A stretch of DNA of 64,000 nt from Allobosea robiniae (GCF_900102525.1 NZ_FNBZ01000001.1:682001-746000), one strand, 5' to 3'. Counted from the stretch's first letter, positions 17,495 through 26,538 are shown. Numbers and translations are program-made. Notes: generated by a model from the letters alone, not told the origin.

Positions 17495-17950
17495 TCACTC
17501 CGGATCGAGGAGGCGCGGCCCCGGCCCCTCCTCGGCCAGGCGATCGAACGGATTGTGCAGCGGGCAATCCCGCACCGAGAGACAGCCGCAGCCGATACAG
17601 CCGTTGAGCTGATCGCGCAGCTGCGTCAGGCGGTCGATGCGGCGTTCCAGCTCCTGCTTCCAGGCCGACGAGAGCCGCGTCCAGTCGGCGACGGTCGGCG
17701 TGCGCTCCTGCGGCAGCGCCTTGAAGGCCTCGCGGATGGTCTTCAGCGGAATGCCGGCGCGCTGCGCCACCTTGATGATCGCGACCCGGCGCAGCACCTC
17801 GCGGGCATAGCGACGTTGATTCCCTTGCGTGCGGTGGCTGCGGATCAACCCCTCCGCCTCGTAGAAATGCAATGCCGAGACAGCGAGGCCGCTGCGGCGC
17901 GCGACATCGCCGACGCTGAGCTCGCCCGGCAAACGCGCCTGCTGGGACAT
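17495..17950 (-). CDS. soxR: Redox-sensitive transcriptional regulator SoxR
   Basis: A 151-residue MerR-family activator. The N-terminal winged helix-turn-helix starts [20 protein letters not shown], a dimerisation helix follows, and the [2Fe-2S] ligands are C118, C121, C123 and C129 in [12 protein letters not shown], the C-x2-C-x-C-x5-C spacing of SoxR. The cluster is oxidised by redox-cycling compounds or superoxide, which activates target promoters. In non-enteric bacteria SoxR usually acts directly on oxidoreductase and efflux genes. Here the divergent neighbour is an FMN reductase whose promoter has MerR-type geometry, so it is the likely target. The gene converges with the creatininase gene 3 bases away. 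Confidence 0.95.
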   Translation of the reverse strand: MSQQARLPGELSVGDVARRSGLAVSALHFYEAEGLIRSHRTQGNQRRYAREVLRRVAIIKVAQRAGIPLKTIREAFKALPQERTPTVADWTRLSSAWKQELERRIDRLTQLRDQLNGCIGCGCLSVRDCPLHNPFDRLAEEGPGPRLLDPE

Positions 17951-17962
17951 CGGAAACGCCTC

Positions 17963-17993
17963 TTGACCTTAACCTTACTTGAGGTTCTATAAG
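17963..17993 (+). promoter_or_regulatory. MerR/SoxR-type promoter for the FMN reductase gene
   Basis: A -35 TTGACC (17963-17968) and -10 TATAAG (17988-17993) are separated by 19 bases, longer than the usual 17, as in MerR-family activated promoters. The spacer carries an imperfect dyad, ACCT-n-AA-n6-TT-n-AGGT (17967-17986). It reads towards the FMN reductase, and its left end is 12 bases from the soxR start codon, so bound SoxR could also repress its own gene. Confidence 0.8.
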
Positions 17994-18026
17994 CCCCGCT
18001 CCCGTGATGCAAACCGGAGCGTTTCC

Positions 18027-18620
18027 ATGCACCAGAAGGTCGATACGCGGATCAGGCTCGCCCTGATCTATGGCAGCAGCCGCGAAGGCCGCTTCTGCGA
18101 CAAGGTCGCCGGCTGGGCGATCTCCCAGATCGCGGGCGACGGTCCGTTCGACCTCGCGGTCGTCGACCCTGGCGAGATCGACCTGCCCCCGCGCCATGTC
18201 AGCGGCAAGCACCCAGCGCTTGAAGAGCTCAGGAGCATCATCGGCTGGGCCGACGGCTTCGTCGTGGTGACGCCCGAGTACAACCGCGGCTATCCGGCGA
18301 TCCTGAAGTTCCTGATCGACGCCGTCGGGCCGGAATGGCGCGGCAAGCCGGTCGGCTTCGTCTCCTATGGCGGGATCTCGGGGGGCCTGCGCGCCGTCGA
18401 GCAATTGCGCCTCGTCTTCGGGGAATTGCATGCCGCGCCGATCCGCGACGGCGTCGCCTTCGCGGATGTCTGGAGTCGCTTCGACGCGGAGGGCGCCTTG
18501 CGCGATGCCGACCGGGCCGAACAGGCGATGGCGACGATGCTGGCGCAGCTCCACTGGTGGGCAAGCGCATTGCGCAAGGCGCGCGAAAGCGTGCCCTACG
18601 GCCAGTTCGCCGCGGCTTGA
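18027..18620 (+). CDS. NADPH-dependent FMN reductase
   Basis: A 197-residue flavodoxin-like reductase that uses NAD(P)H to reduce FMN or quinones. Visible motifs are the phosphate loop LIYGSSREGRFCDKVA (about residues 12-27) and the conserved VVTPEYNRGYPAILKFLID segment. The start MHQKVDTR was chosen because the earlier ATG lies inside the SoxR-type promoter; this ATG has CCGGAG about eight bases upstream. It is divergent from soxR, and probably serves as its redox-stress target, detoxifying quinones or supplying reduced flavin. Confidence 0.9.
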   Translation: MHQKVDTRIRLALIYGSSREGRFCDKVAGWAISQIAGDGPFDLAVVDPGEIDLPPRHVSGKHPALEELRSIIGWADGFVVVTPEYNRGYPAILKFLIDAVGPEWRGKPVGFVSYGGISGGLRAVEQLRLVFGELHAAPIRDGVAFADVWSRFDAEGALRDADRAEQAMATMLAQLHWWASALRKARESVPYGQFAAA

Positions 18621-18716
18621 TACGTCACGCGAACGTGGAAAGAGCTTCACAAATCCGAACTGGTCTCACCGTGGCGGGATGCGGAACAATGCCTGCCCCT
18701 GGGACGAGGAACGGAT

Positions 18717-19481
18717 ATGAAGCTCAAACTTCTCCGCAACGCGACGCTGAAACTCGATTTCGGCGGCAGGACCTTCCTGATCGACCCCGATTTCGGGCCG
18801 CGGCACAGCCGCCGCTCCTTCACCGGGCGGTCGCAGAACCCGATGGTCGACCTGCCCGAACCGATCGAGGATATCATCGCCGGCGTCGACACCGTGATCG
18901 TCTCGCATCTCCATGCCGACCATTTCGACGAGGTCGCCAAGGAGCGCATCCCGAAGAACCTGCCGATCATCTGCCGGCCCGGCGACGAGGCGGCGATCGC
19001 GCAGGCGGGCTTCTCCTCGATCACGGCGGTCGACTGCTATGTCAGGCTGGGACCGATCATCCTGAAGCGGCATGCGGCTCAGCACGGCACCGGCTCGGTC
19101 GTCGAGAAGATGGGGCCGGTGATGGGCCTGAGCTTCGAGGCGCCGGGCGAGCCGACGCTCTACTGGTGCGGCGACAGCGTGCTCTATCCGCCGCTGCGCG
19201 ACGCCGCCACGGCGACTGGCCCCGACGTGATCGTCAGTCATTCCTGCGGGGCGATGTGGGACAACACGCTCATCGTGATGGATGACGAGCAGACGCTCGA
19301 CCTCGCCGAGGCCTTCCCGCTCGCGACGATCATCGCGACGCATATGGAGGCGCTCGACCACGCCACCGTCAGCCGCGCCGCCTTGCGCAAGGCGGCGAAG
19401 GCACGCGGCGTCGACACGCGACGCCTGCGCATCCCCGCCGATGGCGAGACGATCGAACTCGGCGTGCCGGCGCTGGTGTGA
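18717..19481 (+). CDS. Metallo-beta-lactamase-fold hydrolase (UlaG-like)
   Basis: A 254-residue MBL-fold protein. The metal motif is SHLHADHFD (H64, H66, D68, H69), with later ligands in LYWCGDSVLY and IATHMEAL. The short form with N-terminal strands LRNATLKLDFGGRTFLIDP resembles the UlaG/YtsM-like branch, which includes lactonases and phosphodiesterases; the substrate is not predictable. It follows the FMN reductase by 96 bases on the same strand, and could be co-transcribed. Downstream lies a palindrome that separates it from convergent matB. Confidence 0.85.
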   Translation: MKLKLLRNATLKLDFGGRTFLIDPDFGPRHSRRSFTGRSQNPMVDLPEPIEDIIAGVDTVIVSHLHADHFDEVAKERIPKNLPIICRPGDEAAIAQAGFSSITAVDCYVRLGPIILKRHAAQHGTGSVVEKMGPVMGLSFEAPGEPTLYWCGDSVLYPPLRDAATATGPDVIVSHSCGAMWDNTLIVMDDEQTLDLAEAFPLATIIATHMEALDHATVSRAALRKAAKARGVDTRRLRIPADGETIELGVPALV

Positions 19482-19495
19482 GTCGTTTCAGCTAG

Positions 19496-19528
19496 ACGTC
19501 ATGCTCGGGCCTGACCCGAACATGACGT
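19496..19528. repeat. Dispersed palindrome / bidirectional terminator candidate
   Basis: Arms of 14 bases, ACGTCATGCTCGGG and CCCGAACATGACGT, with one mismatch and a 5-base loop. It lies between the convergent MBL-fold gene and matB. The CGTCATG outer arms and TCGGG/CCCGA core are shared with the elements at 59764-59856 and 61596-61701. No T-run follows, so termination would be weak or Rho-assisted. Confidence 0.75.
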
Positions 19529-19537
19529 GGCAAGGGC

Positions 19538-21067
19538 TTACTCCCCCGCCTTCAATTGCTTGGCGTAGATATCCTTGTACTGCTCGCGCAGCAGGTTCTT
19601 CTGGACCTTGCCCATGGTGTTGCGCGGCAGCTCGGCGACGACGAAGACCTGCTTGGGCTGCTTGAACTTGGCGAGACGCTGCTCCAGCGCCGCGGCAATC
19701 CCCTTCGCGGTGATCTCAGCGCCGGGCTTGCAGACCACGCACGCGGTGACGCCCTCGCCGAAATCGGGATGCGGCACGCCGATGACGGCACTCTCGATCA
19801 CGCCCGGCATCTCGTCGATCTCGGTCTCGACTTCCTTCGGATACACGTTGTAGCCGCCGGTGATGATCAGGTCCTTGCCGCGCCCGACGATATGGACGTA
19901 GCCGGCGGGATCGATCTTGCCGAGATCGCCGGTGATGAAGAAGCCATCGGCCCTAAACTCGGCGGCCGTCTTCTCGGGATTGCGCCAGTAGCCCTTGAAG
20001 ACGTTGGGGCCCTTGACCTCGATCATGCCGATCTCGTCGCGGGCGATCTCCCTGCCGGTCTCGGGCTCGGTGACGCGGGCCGAGACCCCCGGCAGCGGGA
20101 AGCCAACCGTGCCGGCGACGCGATCGCCGTCATAGGGGTTCGAGGTGTTCATGTTGGTCTCGGTCATGCCATAGCGCTCGAGGATGGCGTGGCCGGTGCG
20201 GTCGCGCCATTCACGATGCGTCTCGGCCAGCAACGGCGCCGAGCCGGAGACGAAGAGGCGCATATGCCTGGTCGCCTCCTTGCTGAGGCGGGCGTCCTGA
20301 AGCAGGCGGACATAGAAGGTCGGCACGCCCATCATGCTCGTCGCCTGCGGCAGGTACTTGAAGACCTGCTCGGGATCGAACTTGGGCAGCAGGATCATCG
20401 AGGCGCCAGCGAGCAGGATCACGTTGGTCGCGACGAAGAGCCCGTGGGTGTGGAAGATCGGCAAGGCGTGCAGCAGCGCGTCGCCCTTCGTGAAACGCCA
20501 GTAATCGACCAGCGCCAGCGCGTTCGACGACAGGTTGTCGTGACTGAGCATCGCGCCCTTGGAGCGGCCCGTCGTGCCGGAGGTGTAGAGGATCGCGGCG
20601 AGATCGTCCGGCCCTCGCGCGACGTCGGTAAAGTCGCTCGACGCGGCATTGGCCTTGTCGAGCAGGCTGCCGTTGCCGATGCCGAGCGTCTCGAGCTTCG
20701 CGCCGGCCTTTTCGGCATAGGGGCGCAAGGGCTCGGCCTTGGCGGGATCGCAGACGAAGACCGCAGGCTCGGCGTCGCCCAGGAAATACTCGATCTCCGC
20801 CGGGGTATAGGCGGTGTTGAGCGGCAGGAAGATCGCGCCGGCCCGGACGGTGCCGAGATAGAGCATCAGCGCCTCGAAGCTCTTCTCCACCTGGACCGCC
20901 ACGCGGTCGCCCGGCTTGACGCCGAGCCCGACCAGCGCATCGGCGAAGCGCGCGGAGGCCGCGACCATGTCGCCATAGGAGAAACGCCTGCCGTCATCGA
21001 GCAGCGCGAAGGGCGCGTCGGGCGCCGGCATGCGCGAGCGGATCAGGTCGAAGAGGTGATTGCCCAT
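19538..21067 (-). CDS. matB: Malonyl-CoA synthetase
   Basis: A 509-residue acyl-CoA synthetase of the ANL superfamily: malonate + ATP + CoA to malonyl-CoA. The adenylate-binding loop is AILYTSGTTGRSKGAMLSH, followed by YGMTETNMNTSNPYDGDR and the C-terminal lysine region TMGKVQKNLLREQY. Overall pattern, length and the adjoining malonyl-CoA decarboxylase support MatB over a general fatty acyl-CoA ligase. It is 29 bases downstream of matA in the same operon, an arrangement known from rhizobial malonate utilisation, where malonyl-CoA is decarboxylated to acetyl-CoA. Confidence 0.92.
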   Translation of the reverse strand: MGNHLFDLIRSRMPAPDAPFALLDDGRRFSYGDMVAASARFADALVGLGVKPGDRVAVQVEKSFEALMLYLGTVRAGAIFLPLNTAYTPAEIEYFLGDAEPAVFVCDPAKAEPLRPYAEKAGAKLETLGIGNGSLLDKANAASSDFTDVARGPDDLAAILYTSGTTGRSKGAMLSHDNLSSNALALVDYWRFTKGDALLHALPIFHTHGLFVATNVILLAGASMILLPKFDPEQVFKYLPQATSMMGVPTFYVRLLQDARLSKEATRHMRLFVSGSAPLLAETHREWRDRTGHAILERYGMTETNMNTSNPYDGDRVAGTVGFPLPGVSARVTEPETGREIARDEIGMIEVKGPNVFKGYWRNPEKTAAEFRADGFFITGDLGKIDPAGYVHIVGRGKDLIITGGYNVYPKEVETEIDEMPGVIESAVIGVPHPDFGEGVTACVVCKPGAEITAKGIAAALEQRLAKFKQPKQVFVVAELPRNTMGKVQKNLLREQYKDIYAKQLKAGE

Positions 21068-21096
21068 GATTTCGGGTCCTTTCAGGCGTTTCCGTA

Positions 21097-22431
21097 TCAG
21101 CTTGTGGCCGGGCGCAGCAGCTTGCGCACACTCGACGAGGCCACCACCGTGTTGCGGGTGGCGAAGGCCTCGTGATTGGTCTCGATGTCGTCGAGGTCAT
21201 AGCGGTAATTGACCATCACGCCGTGCGACTCGCGCAGGCCTCGCGCCGAGAGATTGCCGCCGACATTGATGCGCTCCAGCCGTGCGCCGTTGCCGAGATG
21301 GAAGCGCGCGACCGGATCGATCACGCGGCCAGACGCGGTGCGCGCCCGCAGCATGTACTGCGCCATCATCTGGCCGAGCAGCTTGTCGCGGCGGGCCCGT
21401 GTGGCCTCGTCGAGCGAAATCGTCTCGCCGGCCGGGCGGGCCAGTTCGGCGCGCTCTTCGTTGGTGAGAACGAGATCGCCAGGCTCTTCCGCAACACCGG
21501 CGAGCCAGCGCGCGAAACCGGGTACCGGCGAGAGCGTGACGAAGGTGTCGAGCCCCGGCAGTTCGCGCTTGAGGTCCTCGGCCACCTGCTTGATCAGGAA
21601 ATTACCGAAGGAGATGCCGCGCAGGCCCTCCTGGCAGTTCGAGATCGAATAGAACACCGCCGTCGTCGCCTGCTGCGCGGGGAGGACCTCGCGCTCCGGC
21701 TCCAGCACTTCGCCGATGCTGCGCGGGATATCGCCGGTCAGCGCGACCTCGACGAAAATCAGGGGGTCGTCGACGAGCTGCGGATGGAAGAAGGCGAAGC
21801 AGCGACGATCAGCCGGCTCCAGCCGGCGCCTCAGATCATCCCAGCCCTGGATCTCATGGACCGCCTCGTAGCGGATGATCTTCTCCAGGACGTTCGCCGG
21901 CGTACGCCAGTCGATGCGGCGCAGGACGAGAAAGCCGCGGTTGAACCAGGAGCCGAAGAGATGGCGGAAATCCTCGTCGATGCCCTTCAGCTCCGGCTCC
22001 GCCGCGATGGCTTCGAACAGGGCCTCGCGCATCCGCACCAGCACATGGGTGCCCTCGGGGGCGAGGTTCAGGCGGCGAAACAGCTCCTGCCGGCGCGGCT
22101 CGGAAGCCTGATGCAGGGCAGCGACGGTCGCCGGATAGGGCTTGGCGCGATAGGCCTCGATCGCCGCGTCGAGCCGCTCGTGATCGGGACCGAAGCGCTC
22201 CCGCAGCATGGTGAAGAAGGCGAGCCGGCCAGGCTTGTCGAGCCGCTGGAAGGCTTCCAGCACGGCCTGTGCCAGTGCCATTCCAGAGGCCTCGCCGCGG
22301 CCGGAGAGCAGGTCCTCGCAGAGCTTGTCGATCGGACGCGAGCGGTTGCCGAGGAAACGCTCGAAGCCGATCAGCGCGCGGCCGCGATCCGCCACGTTGG
22401 TCAGGAGTTCGCCGAGAAATGCCATATCCAT
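21097..22431 (-). CDS. matA: Malonyl-CoA decarboxylase
   Basis: A 444-residue enzyme converting malonyl-CoA to acetyl-CoA and CO2. The helical N-terminal domain (about 1-140) is followed by the GNAT-like catalytic domain with YSISNCQEGLRGISFGNFLI, the serine motif FVTLSPVPGF and the histidine-containing FHLGNGARLERINVG near the C-terminus. These match eukaryotic and rhizobial MCD. A GGGAG precedes the ATG by about five bases. It lies between an OtnK-like kinase and matB on the same strand, making a malonate catabolism unit; no MatC transporter or MatR regulator is adjacent. Confidence 0.93.
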   Translation of the reverse strand: MDMAFLGELLTNVADRGRALIGFERFLGNRSRPIDKLCEDLLSGRGEASGMALAQAVLEAFQRLDKPGRLAFFTMLRERFGPDHERLDAAIEAYRAKPYPATVAALHQASEPRRQELFRRLNLAPEGTHVLVRMREALFEAIAAEPELKGIDEDFRHLFGSWFNRGFLVLRRIDWRTPANVLEKIIRYEAVHEIQGWDDLRRRLEPADRRCFAFFHPQLVDDPLIFVEVALTGDIPRSIGEVLEPEREVLPAQQATTAVFYSISNCQEGLRGISFGNFLIKQVAEDLKRELPGLDTFVTLSPVPGFARWLAGVAEEPGDLVLTNEERAELARPAGETISLDEATRARRDKLLGQMMAQYMLRARTASGRVIDPVARFHLGNGARLERINVGGNLSARGLRESHGVMVNYRYDLDDIETNHEAFATRNTVVASSSVRKLLRPATS

Positions 22432-22490
22432 GCCGGCTCCCAGTTCGGAAGGCTGATCCTATACGAGATTCAGCGCAGGCAAATCGGGCA

Positions 22491-23756
22491 TCAGCGCAGC
22501 AGGTTCCAGGCCTTCAGGAAGAAGTCCGGCGTGCCGAAATTGCCGGATTTCAGCGCCACGACCATCTCCGGCCCGTCGACCACGCGCGTCCAGGGCACGC
22601 CGGGATCGATTTCAGGGCCGATTTCCAGCGTGTGGATGCCAAGGCCCAGCACCGTCGCGCCCGAGGTCTCGCCGCCCGCGACGAGAAGCCGCGTCACGCC
22701 GCCGTCCGAGAGCCGGCGCGCAACCTCGGCGAAGGCATGTTCGACGATGCTGCCGGCCTTCTCGCGGCCGAGCTTGTCCTGCACCGCCGCGACCTCGGCC
22801 GGGTCGTCGCTGGAATAGACGAGAAACGGCTTGTCGGCCGGCTGCGCCAGCGCCCAGGCGGCAAGGCCTTCCGCATTCTGGCTGCCATCGACCAGAGCGA
22901 AGGGATCGACCTTGAGCGCGGGATAGCCGGCCTCCAGCGCCGCCTTGATCTGGCCGCGCGTCGCAGTCGAGCAGCTGCCGGAAATGATGCCGGCACGGCC
23001 GGCCGGCGCCCGTAGTTCCACCGGGCCCGGGCGTTCCGGCAAGAGGCCGGCGCGGCGGAAATTCTGCGGCAGGCCCATGGCGATGCCCGAGCCACCGGTC
23101 AGCAGGACATGCTCGGACACAGCATGGCCGAGCGTCATCAGGTCCTCGTTGGTCAGCGCGTCGGTGACGGCGTAGCGGATGCCGTCGGCTTGCAGTTTGG
23201 CGAGACGCGCCTTCACCGCGGCGGGGCCGGAGAGAACAGTGGCGTAATCAACGAGGCCCGTCTCGGTTCTCGCCTGCGTCGACATCAGCCGCATCAGGCT
23301 GGAATCCCGCATCGGCGTGAGCGGGTGGTCCTTCATCGAGCTTTCATGGAGCGGCACCGCGCCGACGAAAAGATAGCCCTGATAGATCGAGCGGCCATTC
23401 GCGGGAAAAGCCGGGCAGACGATGGCGAGCTTCGCGCCGAGGCGCTCCGCCAGCGCATTCGCCACCGGCCCGATATTGCCCTCGGCCGTCGAATCGAAGG
23501 TCGAGCAGTATTTGAACAGGATCTGGCGCGCGCCGCCCTTCAGCAGCGCCTCGCAGGCGGCAAGCGAATCCGCGACGGCCTCCGCGACCGGGTTGGTCCG
23601 CGATTTCAGCGCGACGACGACAGCATCGGCCTCCGGCAGGGCGGAGCCGGCCGGGGGCACGCCGATGACCTGCACGGTCCGCATGCCCGCCCGGTTCAGC
23701 ATCAGCGCGACATCGGTCGCGCCCGTCATATCGTCGGCGATCACGCCCAGCAGCAT
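22491..23756 (-). CDS. Four-carbon acid sugar kinase (OtnK/DUF1537 family)
   Basis: A 421-residue kinase of the DUF1537 superfamily, opening LLGVIADDMTGATDVALMLN (N-terminal domain) with a C-terminal nucleotide domain carrying GGSGIAMGLP and LLVAGGETSGATVLGLG. OtnK members phosphorylate 3-oxo-tetronate; relatives act on L-erythronate, D-threonate or related acids. Such kinases normally sit with a PdxA2-like dehydrogenase or an OtnC aldolase; here neither is present and the gene precedes matA by 60 bases on the same strand. The ATG at 23756 has GGGGAG eight bases upstream; a TTG two codons earlier is too close to that site. Confidence 0.87.
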   Translation of the reverse strand: MLLGVIADDMTGATDVALMLNRAGMRTVQVIGVPPAGSALPEADAVVVALKSRTNPVAEAVADSLAACEALLKGGARQILFKYCSTFDSTAEGNIGPVANALAERLGAKLAIVCPAFPANGRSIYQGYLFVGAVPLHESSMKDHPLTPMRDSSLMRLMSTQARTETGLVDYATVLSGPAAVKARLAKLQADGIRYAVTDALTNEDLMTLGHAVSEHVLLTGGSGIAMGLPQNFRRAGLLPERPGPVELRAPAGRAGIISGSCSTATRGQIKAALEAGYPALKVDPFALVDGSQNAEGLAAWALAQPADKPFLVYSSDDPAEVAAVQDKLGREKAGSIVEHAFAEVARRLSDGGVTRLLVAGGETSGATVLGLGIHTLEIGPEIDPGVPWTRVVDGPEMVVALKSGNFGTPDFFLKAWNLLR

Positions 23757-23762
23757 GCCCAA

Positions 23763-24060
23763 ATCTCCCCTGCCCGCGCGGGCCTTGCCTTGTCGAACGC
23801 CGTTCTAGCCTCTGCCGGTGCAGGTGACGACCGCCATGGCCGCATCGTGCACGCCCGCCCCGGACATGGAACCCCGTTTCCCGGCGAAGCCGCGCCTGCC
23901 CATAGGACAGGCAAGGCTGCTTGCGAATTGATGCGGCGCATCATCGACGGCGCGCGCGATCTGAGTCAGGTTAGTGCCACAAGGAACGAATTGAGCAGGA
24001 CGACCCGCTGATGACGCGGCGGGAACGTTCGCCGACAACGTCCGGAACGAGGGGAAAAAG
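23763..24060. other. Divergent intergenic region with a small palindrome
   Basis: This gap of about 300 bases lies between the OtnK-like gene (minus) and the peptide-type binding protein (plus). It contains a perfect 15-base palindrome with arms TGATGCG and CGCATCA around one G (23929-23943), a possible operator about 120 bases upstream of the transporter. I see no clear promoter boxes or RNA gene. Confidence 0.4.
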
Positions 24061-25566
24061 ATGAAGCTTTTGAAGGTTGCGATCTCGGCTGCCGCACTCG
24101 CGCTCGCGATAGTGCCGGCGCTGGCACAGGCCCCGTCGACCCTGCGGATCGGATTGCAGGAAGACCCCGACATGCTCGATCCGCACAAGGCGCGGACCTT
24201 CGTCGGCCGCATCGTCTTCATGGGGCTGTGCGACCGGCTGGTTGACATCACGCCGGAGTTGAAGCTGGTGCCGCGGCTGGCGACCGAATGGAACTTCTCC
24301 GCTGATGGCCTGACGCTGACGATGAAGCTGCGCAGCGATGCGAAGTTCCACGACGGCGAAGCCTTCAACGCCGAGGCCGCCAAGGCCAATCTCGAGCGTG
24401 CCCGCACCCTGCCCGATTCGCTGCGCAAGGCCGAACTCGCCTCGGTCGACACCATCGAGGCGCCCGACGCCACAACGCTGGTGCTGAAGCTCAAGCGCCC
24501 GGACGCCACGCTGCTCTCGCAGCTCACCGACCGCGCCGGCATGATGCTCTCGCCCAAGAGCCTCTCCGGCGACGTCGCGGCCAAGCCGATCTGTTCCGGC
24601 CCCTATAAATTCGTCGAGCGCGTCCAGAACGACCGGATCGTGCTGGAGAAGTTCAAGGAGCATTGGGAGGCCGACAAATACAGCTTCGACCGCATCCTCT
24701 ACCGCGCCATTCCCGACACGACGGTGCGGCTCGCCAATCTGCGCTCCGGCGAACTCGACATGCTGGAGCGGCTGGCCCCCACCGACGTGAAATCCGCGCA
24801 ATCGGACAAGTCGCTCAAGGTCGAGAGCGTCGCCAATCTCGGCTACCAGGGCATCACCATCAACACCAACAACGGCGAGGCTGCCAACCAGCCGATGGGC
24901 AAGGACAAGCGCGTGCGTCAGGCGCTCTCGCTGTCGATCGACCGCAAGGTACTGAGCCAGGTCGTGTTCGAGGGGCTCTATGCGCCATCGAACCAGCCCT
25001 TCAACCCCGGCAATTTCTACGTCAGCGCCGATCTGCCGATTCCGGCCCGCGACCTCGCCAAGGCGAAGGCGCTGCTCAAGGAGGCCAGGCAATCCAAGGT
25101 CTCCGTCGAGCTCTTCGTCACCAACAACCCGGTCGACGCCCAGCTCGGACAGGTGATCCAGGCGATGGCGCAGGAAGCCGGCATCGACATCCAGATCCGT
25201 TCGACCGAATTCGCCAGCCAGCTGCGCGACCAGCAGCAGGGCAAGTTCCAGATGAGCCGCGTCGGCTGGTCCGGCCGCATCGATCCGGACGGCAACATCC
25301 ACCCCTTCGCCCATTCCAAGGGCAACCAGAACGACGGCAAATACGCCAATCCGGAAGTCGACAAGCTGCTCGACGAGGCCCGCACGATCTATGAGCCGGC
25401 CGAGCGGAAGAAGCGCTACGACGCCGCGCAGAAGATCCTGCAGGACGAATTGCCGATCATCTATCTCTACAACCAGACGGTGTTCTTCGCGATGCGCTCC
25501 AATATCCAGGGCTTCGCGATCAATCCGGACGGGATGATCCGGCTGGCCGGGCTGAAGCGCTCGTGA
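24061..25566 (+). CDS. ABC transporter substrate-binding protein, DppA/OppA type
   Basis: A 501-residue periplasmic solute-binding protein of family 5. A Sec signal peptide (MKLLKVAISAAALALAIVPALAQ) is followed by STLRIGLQEDPDMLDPHKA and later EDP-type features of dipeptide/oligopeptide binding proteins. Likely ligands are peptides or N-modified amino acids, in view of the downstream gamma-glutamyltransferase-like gene. A GAGGGG stretch precedes the ATG. It is the first gene of a plus-strand operon with two permeases; no DppD/DppF ATPases are present. Confidence 0.9.
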   Translation: MKLLKVAISAAALALAIVPALAQAPSTLRIGLQEDPDMLDPHKARTFVGRIVFMGLCDRLVDITPELKLVPRLATEWNFSADGLTLTMKLRSDAKFHDGEAFNAEAAKANLERARTLPDSLRKAELASVDTIEAPDATTLVLKLKRPDATLLSQLTDRAGMMLSPKSLSGDVAAKPICSGPYKFVERVQNDRIVLEKFKEHWEADKYSFDRILYRAIPDTTVRLANLRSGELDMLERLAPTDVKSAQSDKSLKVESVANLGYQGITINTNNGEAANQPMGKDKRVRQALSLSIDRKVLSQVVFEGLYAPSNQPFNPGNFYVSADLPIPARDLAKAKALLKEARQSKVSVELFVTNNPVDAQLGQVIQAMAQEAGIDIQIRSTEFASQLRDQQQGKFQMSRVGWSGRIDPDGNIHPFAHSKGNQNDGKYANPEVDKLLDEARTIYEPAERKKRYDAAQKILQDELPIIYLYNQTVFFAMRSNIQGFAINPDGMIRLAGLKRS

Positions 25567-25593
25567 GGGCGCTCATGCCGTGACGGGTGGCCC

Positions 25594-26538
25594 ATGGCCA
25601 CGCTCATCCTCCGCCGCATCCTGATCGCGATACCGACGCTCTTCCTGGTATCGCTCTTCGTCTTCGCCCTGCAGCGCGCGCTGCCGGGCGACCCTTTCCT
25701 CGTCATCGCCGGGGAGGAGCGCGACCCCGAGGTGATCGCGCGGCTGCGCGAGATCTACCGCCTGGACGATCCCGTGATCGTCCAGTTCTTCGCCTGGCTG
25801 GGGCAGGTCGTGCAGGGCGATTTCGGCCGCTCGCTGCGCACCGGCGAGCCGGTGCTCGGGCTGATCCTGCAGAAGCTGCCGGTGACGATCCAGCTCGCCA
25901 CGGCCTCGATCCTCGTCGCGATCGTCATCGGCATTCCGATCGGCATCCTCGCGGCGCGGCACAAGGGCACGGTCGTCGACTACTCCGCCAGCGCGGTTGC
26001 GCTGTCCGGGCTGTCGATCCCGAATTTCTGGTTCGGGATCATGCTGATCCTGCTCGTCTCGGTGCACCTGAAATGGCTGCCAGCCTCGGGCTATGAATCG
26101 ATCTTCGTCCATCCCTGGGAGGCGATCCAGCGGCTGATCATGCCGGCCTTCGTGCTGGGCAACGGGCTCGCGGCCTTCCTGATGCGCCATACCCGCTCGG
26201 CGATGCTGGAGGTGCTGCGCTCGGACTATGTCCGCACCGCCCGCGCCAAGGGGCTCGACGAGGATGCCGTCATCCACCGCCACGCCCTGCGCAACGCGCT
26301 GATGCCGATCATCACGCTGACCACCTTGCTCTTCGGCGAGTTGCTGGCGGGCGCGGTGCTGACCGAGCAGGTCTTCACCATTCCCGGCTTCGGCAAGCTG
26401 ATCGTCGATGCCGTGTTCAACCGCGACTACGGCGTGGTGCAGGGCGTGGTGCTGTGCACGGCCATCGGCTTCATCCTGATGAACCTCATCGCCGATATCC
26501 TCTACGTCGTCGTCAACCCGCGCCTGAGGACCGGCTGA
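25594..26538 (+). CDS. ABC transporter permease, DppB type
   Basis: A 314-residue inner-membrane permease with six predicted helices; the first spans about residues 9-29. The ATPase-contact EAA-like loop is YVRTARAKGLDEDAVIHRHA, a hallmark of DppB/GsiC permeases. It pairs with the DppC-type permease whose start overlaps its stop (TGATG), showing coupled translation. The substrate follows the binding protein just upstream. Confidence 0.92.
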   Translation: MATLILRRILIAIPTLFLVSLFVFALQRALPGDPFLVIAGEERDPEVIARLREIYRLDDPVIVQFFAWLGQVVQGDFGRSLRTGEPVLGLILQKLPVTIQLATASILVAIVIGIPIGILAARHKGTVVDYSASAVALSGLSIPNFWFGIMLILLVSVHLKWLPASGYESIFVHPWEAIQRLIMPAFVLGNGLAAFLMRHTRSAMLEVLRSDYVRTARAKGLDEDAVIHRHALRNALMPIITLTTLLFGELLAGAVLTEQVFTIPGFGKLIVDAVFNRDYGVVQGVVLCTAIGFILMNLIADILYVVVNPRLRTG

